Positions 43,029 through 52,095 of a stretch of 64,000 bases of DNA are shown here, one piece after another (the first letter of the stretch is position 1; the number at the start of each line of letters is the position of its first letter). The notes under the pieces are model-generated. The model ran no database searches, was not told the origin of the DNA, and was given only the letters and a program-made list of their open reading frames with translations. The stretch comes from Amycolatopsis sp. NBC_01480 (GTDB lineage: Bacteria; Actinomycetota; Actinomycetes; Mycobacteriales; Pseudonocardiaceae), in assembly GCF_036227205.1 (NCBI RefSeq), contig NZ_CP109442.1, positions 372,001-436,000 on the forward strand, written 5' to 3'. A program made the translations under genes and the position numbers.

Positions 43029-44285
43029 TCAACTGTCCACAGAGGACGTCTCAACCGGTCGCGCCGCCGCCGCGGCCAGTGCCGCCTCGATCCGCCTGTT
43101 GCTGGTCATCCCGGCCACCACCACCGTCATCACCGCCAGCACCCCGGCAGCGGCCAGGTACGGCGCACGCAGCCCGGCCACCGACGCCAGCCAGCCGCCC
43201 ATCACCGCGCCGATCGGGCCGGCCGAGATGGCCACCAGGCGGGACGCCGCGCCGACTCGGCCCATCAGGCGGGCCGGGACGATGGCCTGGCGCACGGACC
43301 AGCCGAGCACCATCGTCGCCGCCATCGCGCAGCCGCAGAGGACAAAGGCGGCGCCGGCCCAGATGCCGTTGGTCGCGAAGCCGACCACCAGCATCGCAGC
43401 CACCTCGGCCACCACCGTCACCGTGAGCGCGGTCCCGGTGCCCAAGCTCTTCTCCAACGGCCCGGCCAGGAACGCGCCGATCAAGCCGCCGAGCGCCTCG
43501 GCCGCGAGCAGCAGGCCGTAGCCCACCGAATGCAGGCCGAGCACATCGCGCGCATACAGCGCTAGCACGGCTTCCGCGCCCGCGTAAGCAAAGTTGCCGA
43601 CGGCAGGCCGTAGCGCGAGCCCCAGCAGGACCCGGTCTCGCAGCACGTACGACGCACCCTCGCGCGCGTCGGCCCACAAGCTCCGGCCCGGCTCCCGCGG
43701 GGGCGGCGGCACCTTCGGCAGCGACCGGATCAGCAAAGCGCTGCCCACGAACGAAACCGCGTCCACCACAAACGGCAGCGTGCGCCCGACCGAGAACAGG
43801 AAGCTGCCCGCGGGCGGCCCGAGGAACTGCCCGGCCGCGGTCGACGCGCCGCGCAGGCGGCTGTTCGCCTTACGCAGCAACGTCCGGTCGCGCGCGAGCA
43901 GGTCCGGCAGGTACGCCTGCGCGGCCGTGTCGAAGAACAGCTCCCCGACCCCGAGCAGGAAAGCCAGCACCAGCAACGCGGGGATGCCGATCAGCCCCGT
44001 CGCCCCGGCCAGCACCGTGACCAGCAGCAGCACCGCCCGCGCGGCGTCCGCGAGCCACATCGTGCGCCGCCGGTCCCAGCGGTCCACCAGCGCGCCGCCG
44101 ACCAGCCCCAGCACGGGGTACGGCAGCAGCGCCGCCACCGTCACCAGGCTGACCACCACGGGGTCGCTGCTCAGCGCGACGGCGAACAGCGGCAGCGCGG
44201 CCATGTACGCGCCGTCGCCCAGCGAGGAAACCGTTGCGGCCGACCACAGGCGCCCGAAGGCGCGCGGCATCTTGGGCTCGGTCAT
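43029..44285 (-). CDS. MFS transporter (MFS_3/EntS-like)
   Basis: A 418-residue, 12-segment transporter. Features: RLWSAATVSSLGDGAYMAAL at TM1, motif A-like GGALVDRWDRRRTMWLADAA, the conserved LPDLLARDRTLLRKANSRL between TM4 and TM5, and GRVGAASRLVAISAGPIGAV near TM11, all typical of the EntS/macrolide-exporter type MFS_3 group. It overlaps the upstream ArsR-like gene by TGATG, so it is co-expressed with its regulator. It is convergent with the GntR gene. Confidence 0.88.
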   Translation of the reverse strand: MTEPKMPRAFGRLWSAATVSSLGDGAYMAALPLFAVALSSDPVVVSLVTVAALLPYPVLGLVGGALVDRWDRRRTMWLADAARAVLLLVTVLAGATGLIGIPALLVLAFLLGVGELFFDTAAQAYLPDLLARDRTLLRKANSRLRGASTAAGQFLGPPAGSFLFSVGRTLPFVVDAVSFVGSALLIRSLPKVPPPPREPGRSLWADAREGASYVLRDRVLLGLALRPAVGNFAYAGAEAVLALYARDVLGLHSVGYGLLLAAEALGGLIGAFLAGPLEKSLGTGTALTVTVVAEVAAMLVVGFATNGIWAGAAFVLCGCAMAATMVLGWSVRQAIVPARLMGRVGAASRLVAISAGPIGAVMGGWLASVAGLRAPYLAAAGVLAVMTVVVAGMTSNRRIEAALAAAAARPVETSSVDS

Positions 44286-44815
44286 CAGGCCGCTCCAGGG
44301 CCGGGGCGGAAGAACGCGATCGCGGCGGTGGCCGCCGGCTCGTCCGGGTCACGCGCGTCCCGCAGCTCGTCGAGCAGCTCGCCGAGGCGTCGTTCGAACT
44401 CCGCGAACTGCGCCTCGCCGATCCGGCTGTGCTGCATCCGCACCCAGCGCGGCGAGCCCTCCGGCGCGGTCTCCAGGTCGGCGAGCGCGTGCCGCATCAG
44501 CACGTCGCCCTGCCCCGGCGCGGGTTCCGGCAGCTCGATCCGGCGCGCGACGTGCGCGTAGTACCGCTCTACCACCCCGCGCACCTTCCGCGTGCGCACG
44601 ACGTGGATCAGCCCGGCGCGCTCCAGCACGCGCACGTGGTAGCTCGAGCTGCCCTTCGCCAGCTCGAGCCGCTCGGCGATCTGCGTGATCGTCGCCGGCC
44701 CGTCGCGCAGCACCGCGAGCACGCGGTGGCGCACCAGATTGCTGACCGCCCGCAGCTGTTCCGTGGTCCGGACGTGGACGGTCTCGTCCGGCGGTGTGTA
44801 GTCGTCCCCAGTCAT
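44285..44815 (-). CDS. ArsR-type winged-helix regulator
   Basis: A 176-residue protein with an ArsR-like domain at 15-90: LRAVSNLVRHRVLAVLRDGP, then ATITQIAERLELAKGSSSYH and VRVLERAGLIHVVRTRKVRG. No metal-binding Cys set is visible, so it may sense an organic ligand. ATG 44815 is preferred over the TTG three codons earlier. It is first of a two-gene unit with the MFS transporter and has a 9-bp inverted repeat right at its start, an expected autoregulatory operator. Confidence 0.88.
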   Translation of the reverse strand: MTGDDYTPPDETVHVRTTEQLRAVSNLVRHRVLAVLRDGPATITQIAERLELAKGSSSYHVRVLERAGLIHVVRTRKVRGVVERYYAHVARRIELPEPAPGQGDVLMRHALADLETAPEGSPRWVRMQHSRIGEAQFAEFERRLGELLDELRDARDPDEPAATAAIAFFRPGPGAA

Positions 44816-44822
44816 GGGAATC

Positions 44823-44846
44823 AATGGTCAACGAGTCTTGACCATT
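44823..44846. promoter_or_regulatory. Inverted repeat, probable ArsR-like operator
   Basis: AATGGTCAA (44823-44831) and TTGACCATT (44838-44846) form a 9-bp perfect inverted repeat with a 6-base spacer, a few bases upstream of the regulator's start codon. Confidence 0.7.
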
Positions 44847-44856
44847 CGTCAAGTGA

Positions 44857-44887
44857 AAAAGCCCCCGGAACGGATCCGGGGGCTTTT
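44857..44887 (-). terminator. Bidirectional terminator after the antiporter operon
   Basis: AAAAGCCCCCGGA (44857-44869) pairs with TCCGGGGGCTTTT (44875-44887). Both sides carry T-tracts, so it stops the leftward antiporter operon and protects the regulator region. Confidence 0.8.
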
Positions 44888-44899
44888 CGCGCGTCCGGC

Positions 44900-45046
44900 T
44901 CAGCCGCCGAAGAGGGTGACGACCTTCAAGATCAACTCGTACACGCCGTAGACGAACGGGACCAGCACCCACAGCCACGCGATGACCAGCAGGGCCGTGC
45001 GCGCGCCCGAACGCGCCACCACGGGCTCTTCCGAAGGTGCGCTCAC
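44900..45046 (-). CDS. MFS transporter small subunit (48 aa)
   Basis: GTG at 45046 overlaps the antiporter stop (GTGA). The 48-residue product has an N-terminal polar stretch ([20 protein letters not shown]) and one membrane helix with WLWVLVPFVYGVYELILKVV. This matches the small membrane subunit found beside OFA-type MFS antiporters. Too short to be listed by most ORF callers. Its role is probably to stabilise or modulate the antiporter. Confidence 0.75.
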   Translation of the reverse strand: MSAPSEEPVVARSGARTALLVIAWLWVLVPFVYGVYELILKVVTLFGG

Positions 45047-46398
45047 CAAGCCTCACTCCCCACCTGGTCGACGCCCACGGGCTCGTGGAACTTCTCCTTG
45101 ACCGGCCGCACGAACTCGTTCGCGATGAAGCCCACCACGAGCAGCGCGATCATGATGTAGAACGACGTCGCGTACAGGTCCGGCCCGGACTTGCCGGCCG
45201 ACTTCTCGCTGTCCGCGATGCCGTCGACGATCAGCGGGCCGAGCACGCCGGCCACCGACCACGCGGTGAGCAGCCGGCCGTGGATCGCGCCCACCTGGTA
45301 GTTGCCGAACAGGTCCTTCAGGTACGCCGGGAGCGTCGCGAAACCACCGCCGTAGAAGGAGAGGATCAGCATGGCGCAGAGCACGAACAGGACCTTCGAC
45401 GAGTTCGTGGTCAGCGCGATGACCAGATACAGCAGGGCGCCGACGCCGAGGTAGAAGCGGTAGATGTTCTTACGCCCCACCAGGTCCGAAGTGGACGACC
45501 AGACGAACCGGCCCAGCATGTTCGTCAGTGACAGCATCGCGACGAACCCGGCGGCCGCCGCGGTGCCGACCGGGGTCGAGGTGTTCTTGAAGAAGTCCCC
45601 GATCATCGGCGCGGCCTTCTCCAGGATGCCGATGCCAGCGGTCACGTTGAGGCACAACACGATCCACAGGCACCAGAACTGCGGCGTCTTGAGCGCGTTG
45701 GCCGCCGAGACGTTGCCGGCGGAGATCATCGCCTTGGCCTGCACGGCCTTCGGCTCGAAGCCCCGCGGCTTCCAGACCTCGGCCGGCACGCGCACGATCA
45801 GCACGCCCATGGTCATGAACACCGCGTAGACGATGCCGTGGATCAGGAACGCGGTCGCGATGTCGCCGGTGGTGGGCGCGGTGCCGAGCATCGCCGAGGA
45901 CCACGGCGAGGCGATCAGCGCGCCACCGCCGAAGCCCATGATCGCGATGCCGGTGGCCATGCCCGGCCGGTCGGGGAACCACTTGATCAGCGTCGACACC
46001 GGGGAGATGTAGCCGATGCCGAGCCCGATCCCGCCGATGCCGCCGTAGCCGACGACCACCAGCCAGAACTGCCCGGTCGCCACGCCGAGCGCGGAGACCA
46101 GGAAGCCGGCGCCGAAGCACACGGTCGCGACGAACATCGCCCAGCGCGGGCCGTTCTTCTCGACCAGGGTGCCGCCGAATGCCGCCGAGAGCCCGAGCAT
46201 CACGATGCCGAGCTGGAACGGCAGGCCGGACTGGGTGCCCGAGAGGTGCATGGTCTTCTCGAGCGGGGTCTTGAAAACGCTCCACGCGTAGGCTTGGCCG
46301 ATCGACAGGTGGATCGAAAGCGCCGCCGGCGGGACCAGCCAGCGCGTCCAGCCGGGCGGTGCGACGATACGAGAGCGGGCCAGGAAGCCGATGGCCAT
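45043..46398 (-). CDS. OFA-family MFS transporter (oxalate/formate antiporter-like)
   Basis: A 451-residue, 12-segment protein. It has the OFA features [20 protein letters not shown] near TM1, a Gly-rich [20 protein letters not shown] in TM4, and [23 protein letters not shown] 46398 follows GGAGGAG by 7 bases; the preceding upstream frame lacks such a site. The gene couples to a 48-residue partner and is divergent from fdhD. Family members exchange oxalate for formate, but substrates vary, so the anion is uncertain. Confidence 0.88.
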   Translation of the reverse strand: MAIGFLARSRIVAPPGWTRWLVPPAALSIHLSIGQAYAWSVFKTPLEKTMHLSGTQSGLPFQLGIVMLGLSAAFGGTLVEKNGPRWAMFVATVCFGAGFLVSALGVATGQFWLVVVGYGGIGGIGLGIGYISPVSTLIKWFPDRPGMATGIAIMGFGGGALIASPWSSAMLGTAPTTGDIATAFLIHGIVYAVFMTMGVLIVRVPAEVWKPRGFEPKAVQAKAMISAGNVSAANALKTPQFWCLWIVLCLNVTAGIGILEKAAPMIGDFFKNTSTPVGTAAAAGFVAMLSLTNMLGRFVWSSTSDLVGRKNIYRFYLGVGALLYLVIALTTNSSKVLFVLCAMLILSFYGGGFATLPAYLKDLFGNYQVGAIHGRLLTAWSVAGVLGPLIVDGIADSEKSAGKSGPDLYATSFYIMIALLVVGFIANEFVRPVKEKFHEPVGVDQVGSEAW

Positions 46399-46429
46399 CG
46401 TCAGACTCCTCCGAACTGTGGGTGGTTCA

Positions 46430-46451
46430 GGGAATGTATTACCAAATTCCC
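46430..46451. promoter_or_regulatory. Inverted repeat in the divergent antiporter/fdhD promoter region
   Basis: GGGAAT (46430-46435) and ATTCCC (46446-46451) with a 10-base AT-rich spacer, midway between the two divergent start codons. Candidate shared operator. Confidence 0.4.
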
Positions 46452-46509
46452 GGCGTTGCACCGTCTGAATGTCGTACGTTCGGGCCGAGTTCCGAGGAGA
46501 GGTGGACAA

Positions 46510-47334
46510 ATGGGTCGGGTCACCGTGCGCCGTCCGGTGCGCAAGATCACCGCCGACGGTGAGCGCCGGCGGCCGGATTCACTGGCCGCCGAAGAGCCGC
46601 TGGAGCTTCGGGTCGGCGGGAAAGCGCTGGCAGTGACCATGCGCACGCCGGGGCACGACGTCGAACTGGCCCACGGCTTCCTGCTCTCGGAAGGCGTGCT
46701 CGGCTCCCGCGAGGACGTCTCGACCGCCCGCTACTGCGACGGCGTGGACGATCAGGGAAGAAATACTTACAACGTCCTGGATGTGACACTCGCACCTGGA
46801 GTGGCTCCACCCGAGACAGGCGTGGAGCGGAACTTCTACACCACCTCCTCGTGCGGCGTCTGCGGCAAGGCCGCGCTGGACGCCGTGAAGCTGCGCAGCC
46901 GGTTCTCCCCCGCCGAGTCCACTTTCGCGGTGAAGACCGACGTGCTGGTGAAGCTGCCGGACCGGTTGCGGGAGCAGCAGAAGGTGTTCGCCTCGACCGG
47001 CGGGCTGCACGCCGCCGCGCTGTTCGACCCGGACGGCGAGCTGCTGGTGGTCCGCGAGGACGTCGGCCGGCACAACGCCGTGGACAAGGTGCTCGGCTGG
47101 GCGCTGCAGTCCGGCCGGATTCCCGCGCCCGGCCACGGATTGCTGGTCTCCGGCCGCACCTCCTTCGAGCTGGTGCAGAAGGCCGCGATGGCCGGCATCG
47201 GATTGCTGGCCGCGGTGTCCGCGCCGTCCTCGCTGGCCGTGGAGCTGGCGGAGGAGAACGGCATGACGCTGATCGGCTTCCTGCGCGGCGACAGCCTGAA
47301 CCTCTACACCGGCGACCACCGGGTGCTGACCTAG
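46510..47334 (+). CDS. fdhD: FdhD sulfurtransferase
   Basis: A 274-residue protein. FdhD takes sulfur from a cysteine desulfurase and inserts it into the Mo cofactor of formate-dehydrogenase-type enzymes. Visible: [20 protein letters not shown], the catalytic CxxC as [10 protein letters not shown] near residue 118, then [14 protein letters not shown] and [21 protein letters not shown] 46510 has AGGAGAGG upstream. The FdhF/YdeP oxidoreductase at 37176-39497 is its likely client, and a formate-type antiporter is divergent. Confidence 0.95.
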   Translation: MGRVTVRRPVRKITADGERRRPDSLAAEEPLELRVGGKALAVTMRTPGHDVELAHGFLLSEGVLGSREDVSTARYCDGVDDQGRNTYNVLDVTLAPGVAPPETGVERNFYTTSSCGVCGKAALDAVKLRSRFSPAESTFAVKTDVLVKLPDRLREQQKVFASTGGLHAAALFDPDGELLVVREDVGRHNAVDKVLGWALQSGRIPAPGHGLLVSGRTSFELVQKAAMAGIGLLAAVSAPSSLAVELAEENGMTLIGFLRGDSLNLYTGDHRVLT

Positions 47335-47338
47335 GCCG

Positions 47339-47929
47339 TCAGTCCGGCCACAAAGTCCTGACGGCGTCCGGAAAACCGGCCACCCCACGCGGTCCGAGCA
47401 GCGCCAGGTTGAACAGGAACCCGGGCAGGATCGACAGGATCACCTGGGCGAGCGCGTCCGCGGGCGCCCCGGCCCAGGTGCCGTCCCGCTGCCGCGCGCG
47501 GACGAGCGCGGCCACGTCCGCGCCCATGGCGACGGTCGCCGCTTCCAGCCGCTCGGCCAGCTCGGGATTGCGCAGGGCTTCGGACCAGACCATCAACGCC
47601 ATCGCGGCCAGCTGCCGGTCGCGGTGCCGTTCGACGACCGCGGTCAGCAGCTCCGCCATCACCTGACCGACGCCGCGATCGCCGTCGCCGCGGGCCAGCG
47701 CAGTGGTCAGGACCTCCGCGACGTCGTCCAGATTCTGGGCCGCGACGCCGACGATCAGGTCCTCCTTCTTCGGGAAGTACCGGTAGACCGCGCCCGCGGA
47801 CTTGCCGGCCTCGGTGAACACGTCCTGCATGGACGTGCGGTGGAAACCGTTGCGGACAAAGCAGCTCCGCGCCGCCGCCAGGATCTCGGCGCGCTGGTCG
47901 TCCTTGTACTGCTGGCTCACCCGCGGCAT
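47339..47929 (-). CDS. TetR-family regulator
   Basis: A 196-residue protein. The N-terminal HTH reads AEILAAARSCFVRNGFHRTS, then MQDVFTEAGKSAGAVYRYFP, a textbook TetR. The C-terminal ligand domain is helical. It is convergent with fdhD and divergent from the SMP-30-like gene, with a palindrome between. It probably represses both itself and that gene. Confidence 0.92.
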   Translation of the reverse strand: MPRVSQQYKDDQRAEILAAARSCFVRNGFHRTSMQDVFTEAGKSAGAVYRYFPKKEDLIVGVAAQNLDDVAEVLTTALARGDGDRGVGQVMAELLTAVVERHRDRQLAAMALMVWSEALRNPELAERLEAATVAMGADVAALVRARQRDGTWAGAPADALAQVILSILPGFLFNLALLGPRGVAGFPDAVRTLWPD

Positions 47930-47980
47930 GGGCCCGTCCTCCCCGGCCGGTTTGACAACCCGGCGCGGCCGAGCCTACCG

Positions 47981-48010
47981 TAAAAGAAAGCGGACGTCCG
48001 TCCTCTTTTA
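47981..48010. promoter_or_regulatory. Palindromic operator for the TetR gene
   Basis: CGGACGTCCG (47991-48000) flanked by TAAAAGA (47981-47987) and TCTTTTA (48004-48010), so the whole 30-base element is dyad-symmetric, between the divergent TetR and SMP-30-like genes. Confidence 0.75.
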
Positions 48011-48029
48011 TCGCCCAAGGAGGATCACC

Positions 48030-49001
48030 ATGCCGATCACCCCCGTCCCGGCGGTCACCATCACCCCGGTCGCGCACTTCCCGAAGGGCTACTTCCTGGA
48101 GAACCTCGCGGTCCGCGCCGACGGGTCCGTGCTCGTCACCACGGTCATCCAGCAGGAGCTCTGGCTCGTGCCGGGCACCGCGCCGGCGACCCCGGTTCTG
48201 GTGCACCGCTTCGACTTCCCGGTCACCGGCGTCGTCGAGGCCGAGCCCGACGTCTTCCTGGTCAGCGTGACCGCGGGCTACACCACCCACGAATCACACC
48301 TGGTGCGGATCGACCTCAACGGCTGGACGCCCGGCGAGCCGGTCGCCCCGGAAATCATCCTCACTTTCGACGACCGCGTCCGCGCGCTCAACGGGAGCTG
48401 CCTGCTCGGCCCCCGGGTGCTCGCCGTCGCCGACTGCTTCGCCGGGCTGATCTGGCGGGTCGACCTGGACGAGGGCGCGCGGCACGCGACCGCCCGGGTC
48501 TGGCTGGCCCACGACACCATGGCGGACGACCCGGACGGCGAGGTCGCGCCGCCGCGGCAACCGGGCGTCAACGGGGTTCGTTACAGCGCGCGGACCGGAT
48601 ACCTCTACTACACCTCGACCGCGCAGCAGGTGTTCATGCGCGTCCCGGTCGACCCGGCGACGCTCGATCCGGCCGGGAGCCCCGAATTCGTCGCCGCGAT
48701 CGACAACGCCGACGACTTCTGCCTCGATGAGGAAGCCGGATTCGCTTATGTCACCAGGCATCGCGCCAACACGCTCGACCGGGTGCCGCTGGCCCCGCGG
48801 CACGGCAGCGAGGTCCGCCACCTCGCCGGCGACCCGTTCGACGAGCTGCTGGCCGGGCCGTCCAGCGCCGCCTGGAGCCGGGACCCCGGCCGGGTCATGT
48901 ACGTGACCACGGACGGCGGCACCACCGCGCCGCCCGGCGGGATCGTCCGCGAGGCCATGCTGCTGCGCGTCGAACTGCACACAGTGGACAATCCTAACTA
49001 G
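48030..49001 (+). CDS. SMP-30/gluconolactonase-like beta-propeller protein
   Basis: A 323-residue protein with six repeated strand blocks, e.g. PKGYFLENLAVRADGSVLVT, GVNGVRYSARTGYLYYTSTA, and IDNADDFCLDEEAGFAYVTR, fitting the SMP-30/lactonase beta-propeller. The enzymes hydrolyse lactones or related esters with a divalent metal. ATG 48030 has AAGGAGG 8 bases upstream. It is under a divergent TetR gene. No signal peptide is visible. Convergent overlap with the carotenoid oxygenase 3' end is 8 bases. Confidence 0.8.
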   Translation: MPITPVPAVTITPVAHFPKGYFLENLAVRADGSVLVTTVIQQELWLVPGTAPATPVLVHRFDFPVTGVVEAEPDVFLVSVTAGYTTHESHLVRIDLNGWTPGEPVAPEIILTFDDRVRALNGSCLLGPRVLAVADCFAGLIWRVDLDEGARHATARVWLAHDTMADDPDGEVAPPRQPGVNGVRYSARTGYLYYTSTAQQVFMRVPVDPATLDPAGSPEFVAAIDNADDFCLDEEAGFAYVTRHRANTLDRVPLAPRHGSEVRHLAGDPFDELLAGPSSAAWSRDPGRVMYVTTDGGTTAPPGGIVREAMLLRVELHTVDNPN

Positions 49002-50355
49002 ACGGGACCCAGTTCCCGTGGAACCCGTGCGGCACCCGGTCCGGCAGGTGCACCGTCGCCACGGTCTCCAGCGTCGCCGCGTCCAGCAGCGAAAGCTCAC
49101 TGCGGTGGGTGGCGGCGTCGAACACGAAGCCCATCAGCACGCCCTCGTCCTCGGCAGCGTCCACATGGGACGGGATGAACACGAACTCGCCCGGCCGGCG
49201 GCCCGCGCCGAACGAGCGCGCCGACGAGGATCCCTTGGCCAGGTCGTGTTTGTACAGTTCACCGGAGCCGCTGGACCCATTGTCGGTCGCCACCGCGTAC
49301 CCGTACCGGTGCGGCAGCCCGACCAGCCGCTCGTCGACCCGCGGGAATTCCTGGCCGTGCTCGTCGAGGCGTTCCTCCAGCACCTTCCCGGCGGACAGCT
49401 CGACGGTCCACCGGTCCAGCGTCGGCGTGCCCCGCTCGGGGCCGCGCAGCTCCCGGTCGAACATCTTCGGGTGCCGGACCACGTCGAGCACCACCCGATC
49501 ACCCTCGTCGTAGGCGTTGAGCGGGTGGAAGACGTAACACGGCCCCACGTCGAACCAGCGGACGTCGCCGTTGCCCCCCTCGCGCGGCATCACCCCGACC
49601 CGCGCCGGGTAACGCGGGTTCCAGCGGTACGGCAGTGAGCTGACCCCGCGCCCGGCCATGGCGCGCAACGGATCCGGGGCGCCCACCGCCACCGGCGCCT
49701 GGTCCGGGTCGAAGGTGACCGGCAGGTCGTAGAACACCACATACCGCTCGGTGAGGGAGAAGTCGTGCATCATCGGCGCCCCGGCCACCTCGATGTCGAC
49801 GACCCGGCGGGCCCGGCCGTCGGTGCCGATCACGCTGTACTGCACCTGGTTCCCGAGCCCGAAGCGGTACGAGACGGCGTGCAGCTCACCGGTGCGCGGA
49901 TCCCGTTTCGGGTGGGCGGTGTAGCCGCCGGTCAGGGTGCCGTCGAAATCGCACGGGCCGACCGTGTCGAGTTCCTCGGTCAGCTCCCACTGCGGCAGCC
50001 CGCCCTCCACCAGCGCGAGCGTGCGGCCGGCGTGCCCGATCACGTTGGTATTGGCGCCGGGGCCGGTGCTCGGGCCGGCGTCGGGCTCCCCGAGCAGCCC
50101 GGCGAGGTGCGGGGTGCGGATCCAGCGGTTGCGGTACCACTCGGCGCGGCCGTCGCGCAGCCGGACGCCGTGGACCATGCCGTCGCCGAGGAACCAGTGG
50201 TAGCTCTCCGGGTCGGTGCCGGGAGGTGGATTGGGGCCGTTGCGCAGATAACGGCCGTCCAGGTACTCGGGGATGTGCCCGGTCACCTCGAGCCGCGTGC
50301 TCGTGTGCTCGTGGCCGACCGGGGCGTAGTTGTCTTCGAGGAACTGGTTGACCAT
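48994..50355 (-). CDS. Carotenoid cleavage oxygenase family protein
   Basis: A 453-residue protein with the four iron-binding His contexts of the RPE65/carotenoid oxygenase family: TAHPKRD, MMHDFSLTE, VFHPLNAYDE and, at the C-terminus, PHGFHGNW. The N-terminal PVGHEHTSTRLEVTGHIPEY and RNGPNPPPGTDPESYHWFLG are also typical. It may cleave carotenoids, stilbenes or related C=C bonds using O2. ATG 50355 follows GGGAGGG by 5 bases. It is divergent from a TetR gene with paired operators between them. Confidence 0.92.
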   Translation of the reverse strand: MVNQFLEDNYAPVGHEHTSTRLEVTGHIPEYLDGRYLRNGPNPPPGTDPESYHWFLGDGMVHGVRLRDGRAEWYRNRWIRTPHLAGLLGEPDAGPSTGPGANTNVIGHAGRTLALVEGGLPQWELTEELDTVGPCDFDGTLTGGYTAHPKRDPRTGELHAVSYRFGLGNQVQYSVIGTDGRARRVVDIEVAGAPMMHDFSLTERYVVFYDLPVTFDPDQAPVAVGAPDPLRAMAGRGVSSLPYRWNPRYPARVGVMPREGGNGDVRWFDVGPCYVFHPLNAYDEGDRVVLDVVRHPKMFDRELRGPERGTPTLDRWTVELSAGKVLEERLDEHGQEFPRVDERLVGLPHRYGYAVATDNGSSGSGELYKHDLAKGSSSARSFGAGRRPGEFVFIPSHVDAAEDEGVLMGFVFDAATHRSELSLLDAATLETVATVHLPDRVPHGFHGNWVPSS

Positions 50356-50370
50356 CGTGCCCTCCCAAGC

Positions 50371-50409
50371 CATAACCCTGTTATGGAACTCAGGTATAAC
50401 AGGGTTATG
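50371..50409. promoter_or_regulatory. Paired TetR operator sites
   Basis: CATAACCCTGTTATG (50371-50385) and its reverse-complement-like partner ATAACAGGGTTATG (50396-50409) form a 13-bp inverted repeat; each half is also a TAAC/GTTA dyad. They lie in the divergent gap between the oxygenase and TetR genes. Confidence 0.85.
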
Positions 50410-50423
50410 CGATACTGGCAAGC

Positions 50424-51116
50424 ATGACCGAGAAGCCTCGCGGCAGCGATGTGAAGGAACGGCTCGTCGAAGCCGCGGTGCGCCTGCTCGCCGACAGCGG
50501 CCCCGAGGCGCTCCAGGCGCGCAAGATCGCGGCCGAGGCAGGAACGTCCACAATGGCCGTTTATACGCATTTCGGCGGAATGGCGGCGTTGCTGGACGCC
50601 GTGGCGGCGGAGGGATTCCGGCGGCTGAGCGCCGATCTGGCCGCGGTCACGCCGACGGAAGACCCGGTGGCCGACCTCCTCGCACTGTCGCTGGCATACC
50701 GGCACACAGCGCGGGCGCACCCGGAGCTGTTCGCGGTCACCTTCGGCCGGGCGAAGGGCCTGAGCCTGGCCGAGGTCGTCGCCTCGGGCGACTCGAACGA
50801 GGGAAGCACGGCGTTCGGCTACCTGCTGCGGGCCACCGAGCGGGCGATCGAGGCCGGCCGCTTCCACGGGGAGCCGTTCCCGGCCGCGGCGCAGCTCTGG
50901 AGCGCGGTGCACGGGTACGTCACGCTGGAGACTTCCGGGCACTTCGGGCAGCGCCGGCAGGATGTCGAGGACATCTTGGTGCCACTGGGGGTGACCCTGG
51001 CGATCGGGCTCGGGGACACTGCCGAAGCGGCCCGCCGATCCGGCGAGGCCGGCCTGGCCGGCTGGCACCGGGCGGAAACGCGCAGCAGCATGGAGACCGA
51101 CGAAGGCAACGCCTGA
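50424..51116 (+). CDS. TetR-family regulator
   Basis: A 230-residue protein with HTH ERLVEAAVRLLADSGPEALQ, then ARKIAAEAGTSTMAVYTHFG, and a TetR_C-like C-terminus with AAAQLWSAVHGYVTLETSGH. It is divergent from the carotenoid oxygenase and the paired palindromes between them are its likely binding sites. The esterase gene follows 42 bases downstream and may be co-transcribed. Confidence 0.92.
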   Translation: MTEKPRGSDVKERLVEAAVRLLADSGPEALQARKIAAEAGTSTMAVYTHFGGMAALLDAVAAEGFRRLSADLAAVTPTEDPVADLLALSLAYRHTARAHPELFAVTFGRAKGLSLAEVVASGDSNEGSTAFGYLLRATERAIEAGRFHGEPFPAAAQLWSAVHGYVTLETSGHFGQRRQDVEDILVPLGVTLAIGLGDTAEAARRSGEAGLAGWHRAETRSSMETDEGNA

Positions 51117-51158
51117 GCGCCGAGCCGCGTCCTAATGGGTGTGGGGGACGGAGATCAG

Positions 51159-52079
51159 GTGCGCGAAACGGACGAACCCGCGGCGAACCGGCGGTGGATG
51201 AGCCGCCGCTCGGCGCTGATCGCGGGTGCCTCGGGACTCGGCGTGGCCGGGCTGGCCGTGGGGACGGCCACCGGAGCCGTGCCGTTCAGTCAGGCGCTGC
51301 AACGGGTGCTGGGCGTCGCGTCGTCCACTCCCGTCACCCAGCTCGGCAGCATGCGGGTGGAGCGGGTGCACTCGGCCGCGCGCGGGCGTGACGTCGACCT
51401 GGTGTTCCTGCTGCCGAGCAAGAAGCCGCCGCACGGCCTGCCGATGTCACTGATGCTGCACGGCCTGCACGGCACCGCGCGCAACGCCGCACCGAGCGGC
51501 CTGCTGAAGCAGCTGGCGAGTGACGTCGCCCGCAAGGCCGCGCCCGCGTACGGCTACGTCGCCGTCGACGGCGGCGACAACTACTGGCACCAGGTCCACC
51601 CCGGCGACGACCCGATGGCGATGCTGCTGGAGGAGGTCCCGCAGTGGCTGCGCGCCCGCGGCTTCGCCGGCCCGGACGGCCTGCCGTTCGCCTGCTCGGG
51701 CGTCTCCATGGGCGGTTTCGGCGCCATGCTGTACGGCCGCCGCCGCCTCGAACGCCGCCAGCCGCCCGAGGCCATCGCGGCCATCTCCCCCGCGCTCATC
51801 ACGTCGTGGCCGGAAATGGCGAAGCGCCACATCTTCACCGGCATGACCGACTGGACGGCGCTGGACCCGCTCCGCCACCTCAACGCGCTGCAGGGCGTCC
51901 CGACGGCTGTGTGGTGCGGCACCGAGGACTCGTTCATCACCGGGGTGCGCCGGTACATCGCCGCCACCCACCCGGCCATCGGCTACACCGCGAAGGGCAA
52001 GCACACCGACGCGTTTTTCCACTCGGTGGTGCCGAGCCTGGTGAGCTTCGTCGGCAAGCACCTGCCCCGCACCGCCTGA
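51159..52079 (+). CDS. Tat-exported alpha/beta-hydrolase (esterase D/antigen 85-like)
   Basis: A 306-residue protein. A twin-arginine signal (NRRWMSRRSALIAGASGLGV) precedes an esterase domain with oxyanion MLHGLHGTARN, nucleophile in GVSMGGFGAML, a catalytic acid near WCGTEDSFITG and His in GKHTDAFFHSVVPSL. Start GTG 51159 has GGAG 5 bases upstream; the ATG at 51135 lacks a site. The substrate is unknown, perhaps a wall ester or xenobiotic. Confidence 0.85.
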   Translation: MRETDEPAANRRWMSRRSALIAGASGLGVAGLAVGTATGAVPFSQALQRVLGVASSTPVTQLGSMRVERVHSAARGRDVDLVFLLPSKKPPHGLPMSLMLHGLHGTARNAAPSGLLKQLASDVARKAAPAYGYVAVDGGDNYWHQVHPGDDPMAMLLEEVPQWLRARGFAGPDGLPFACSGVSMGGFGAMLYGRRRLERRQPPEAIAAISPALITSWPEMAKRHIFTGMTDWTALDPLRHLNALQGVPTAVWCGTEDSFITGVRRYIAATHPAIGYTAKGKHTDAFFHSVVPSLVSFVGKHLPRTA

Positions 52080-52095
52080 GCGGCAGGGCCCTCGG

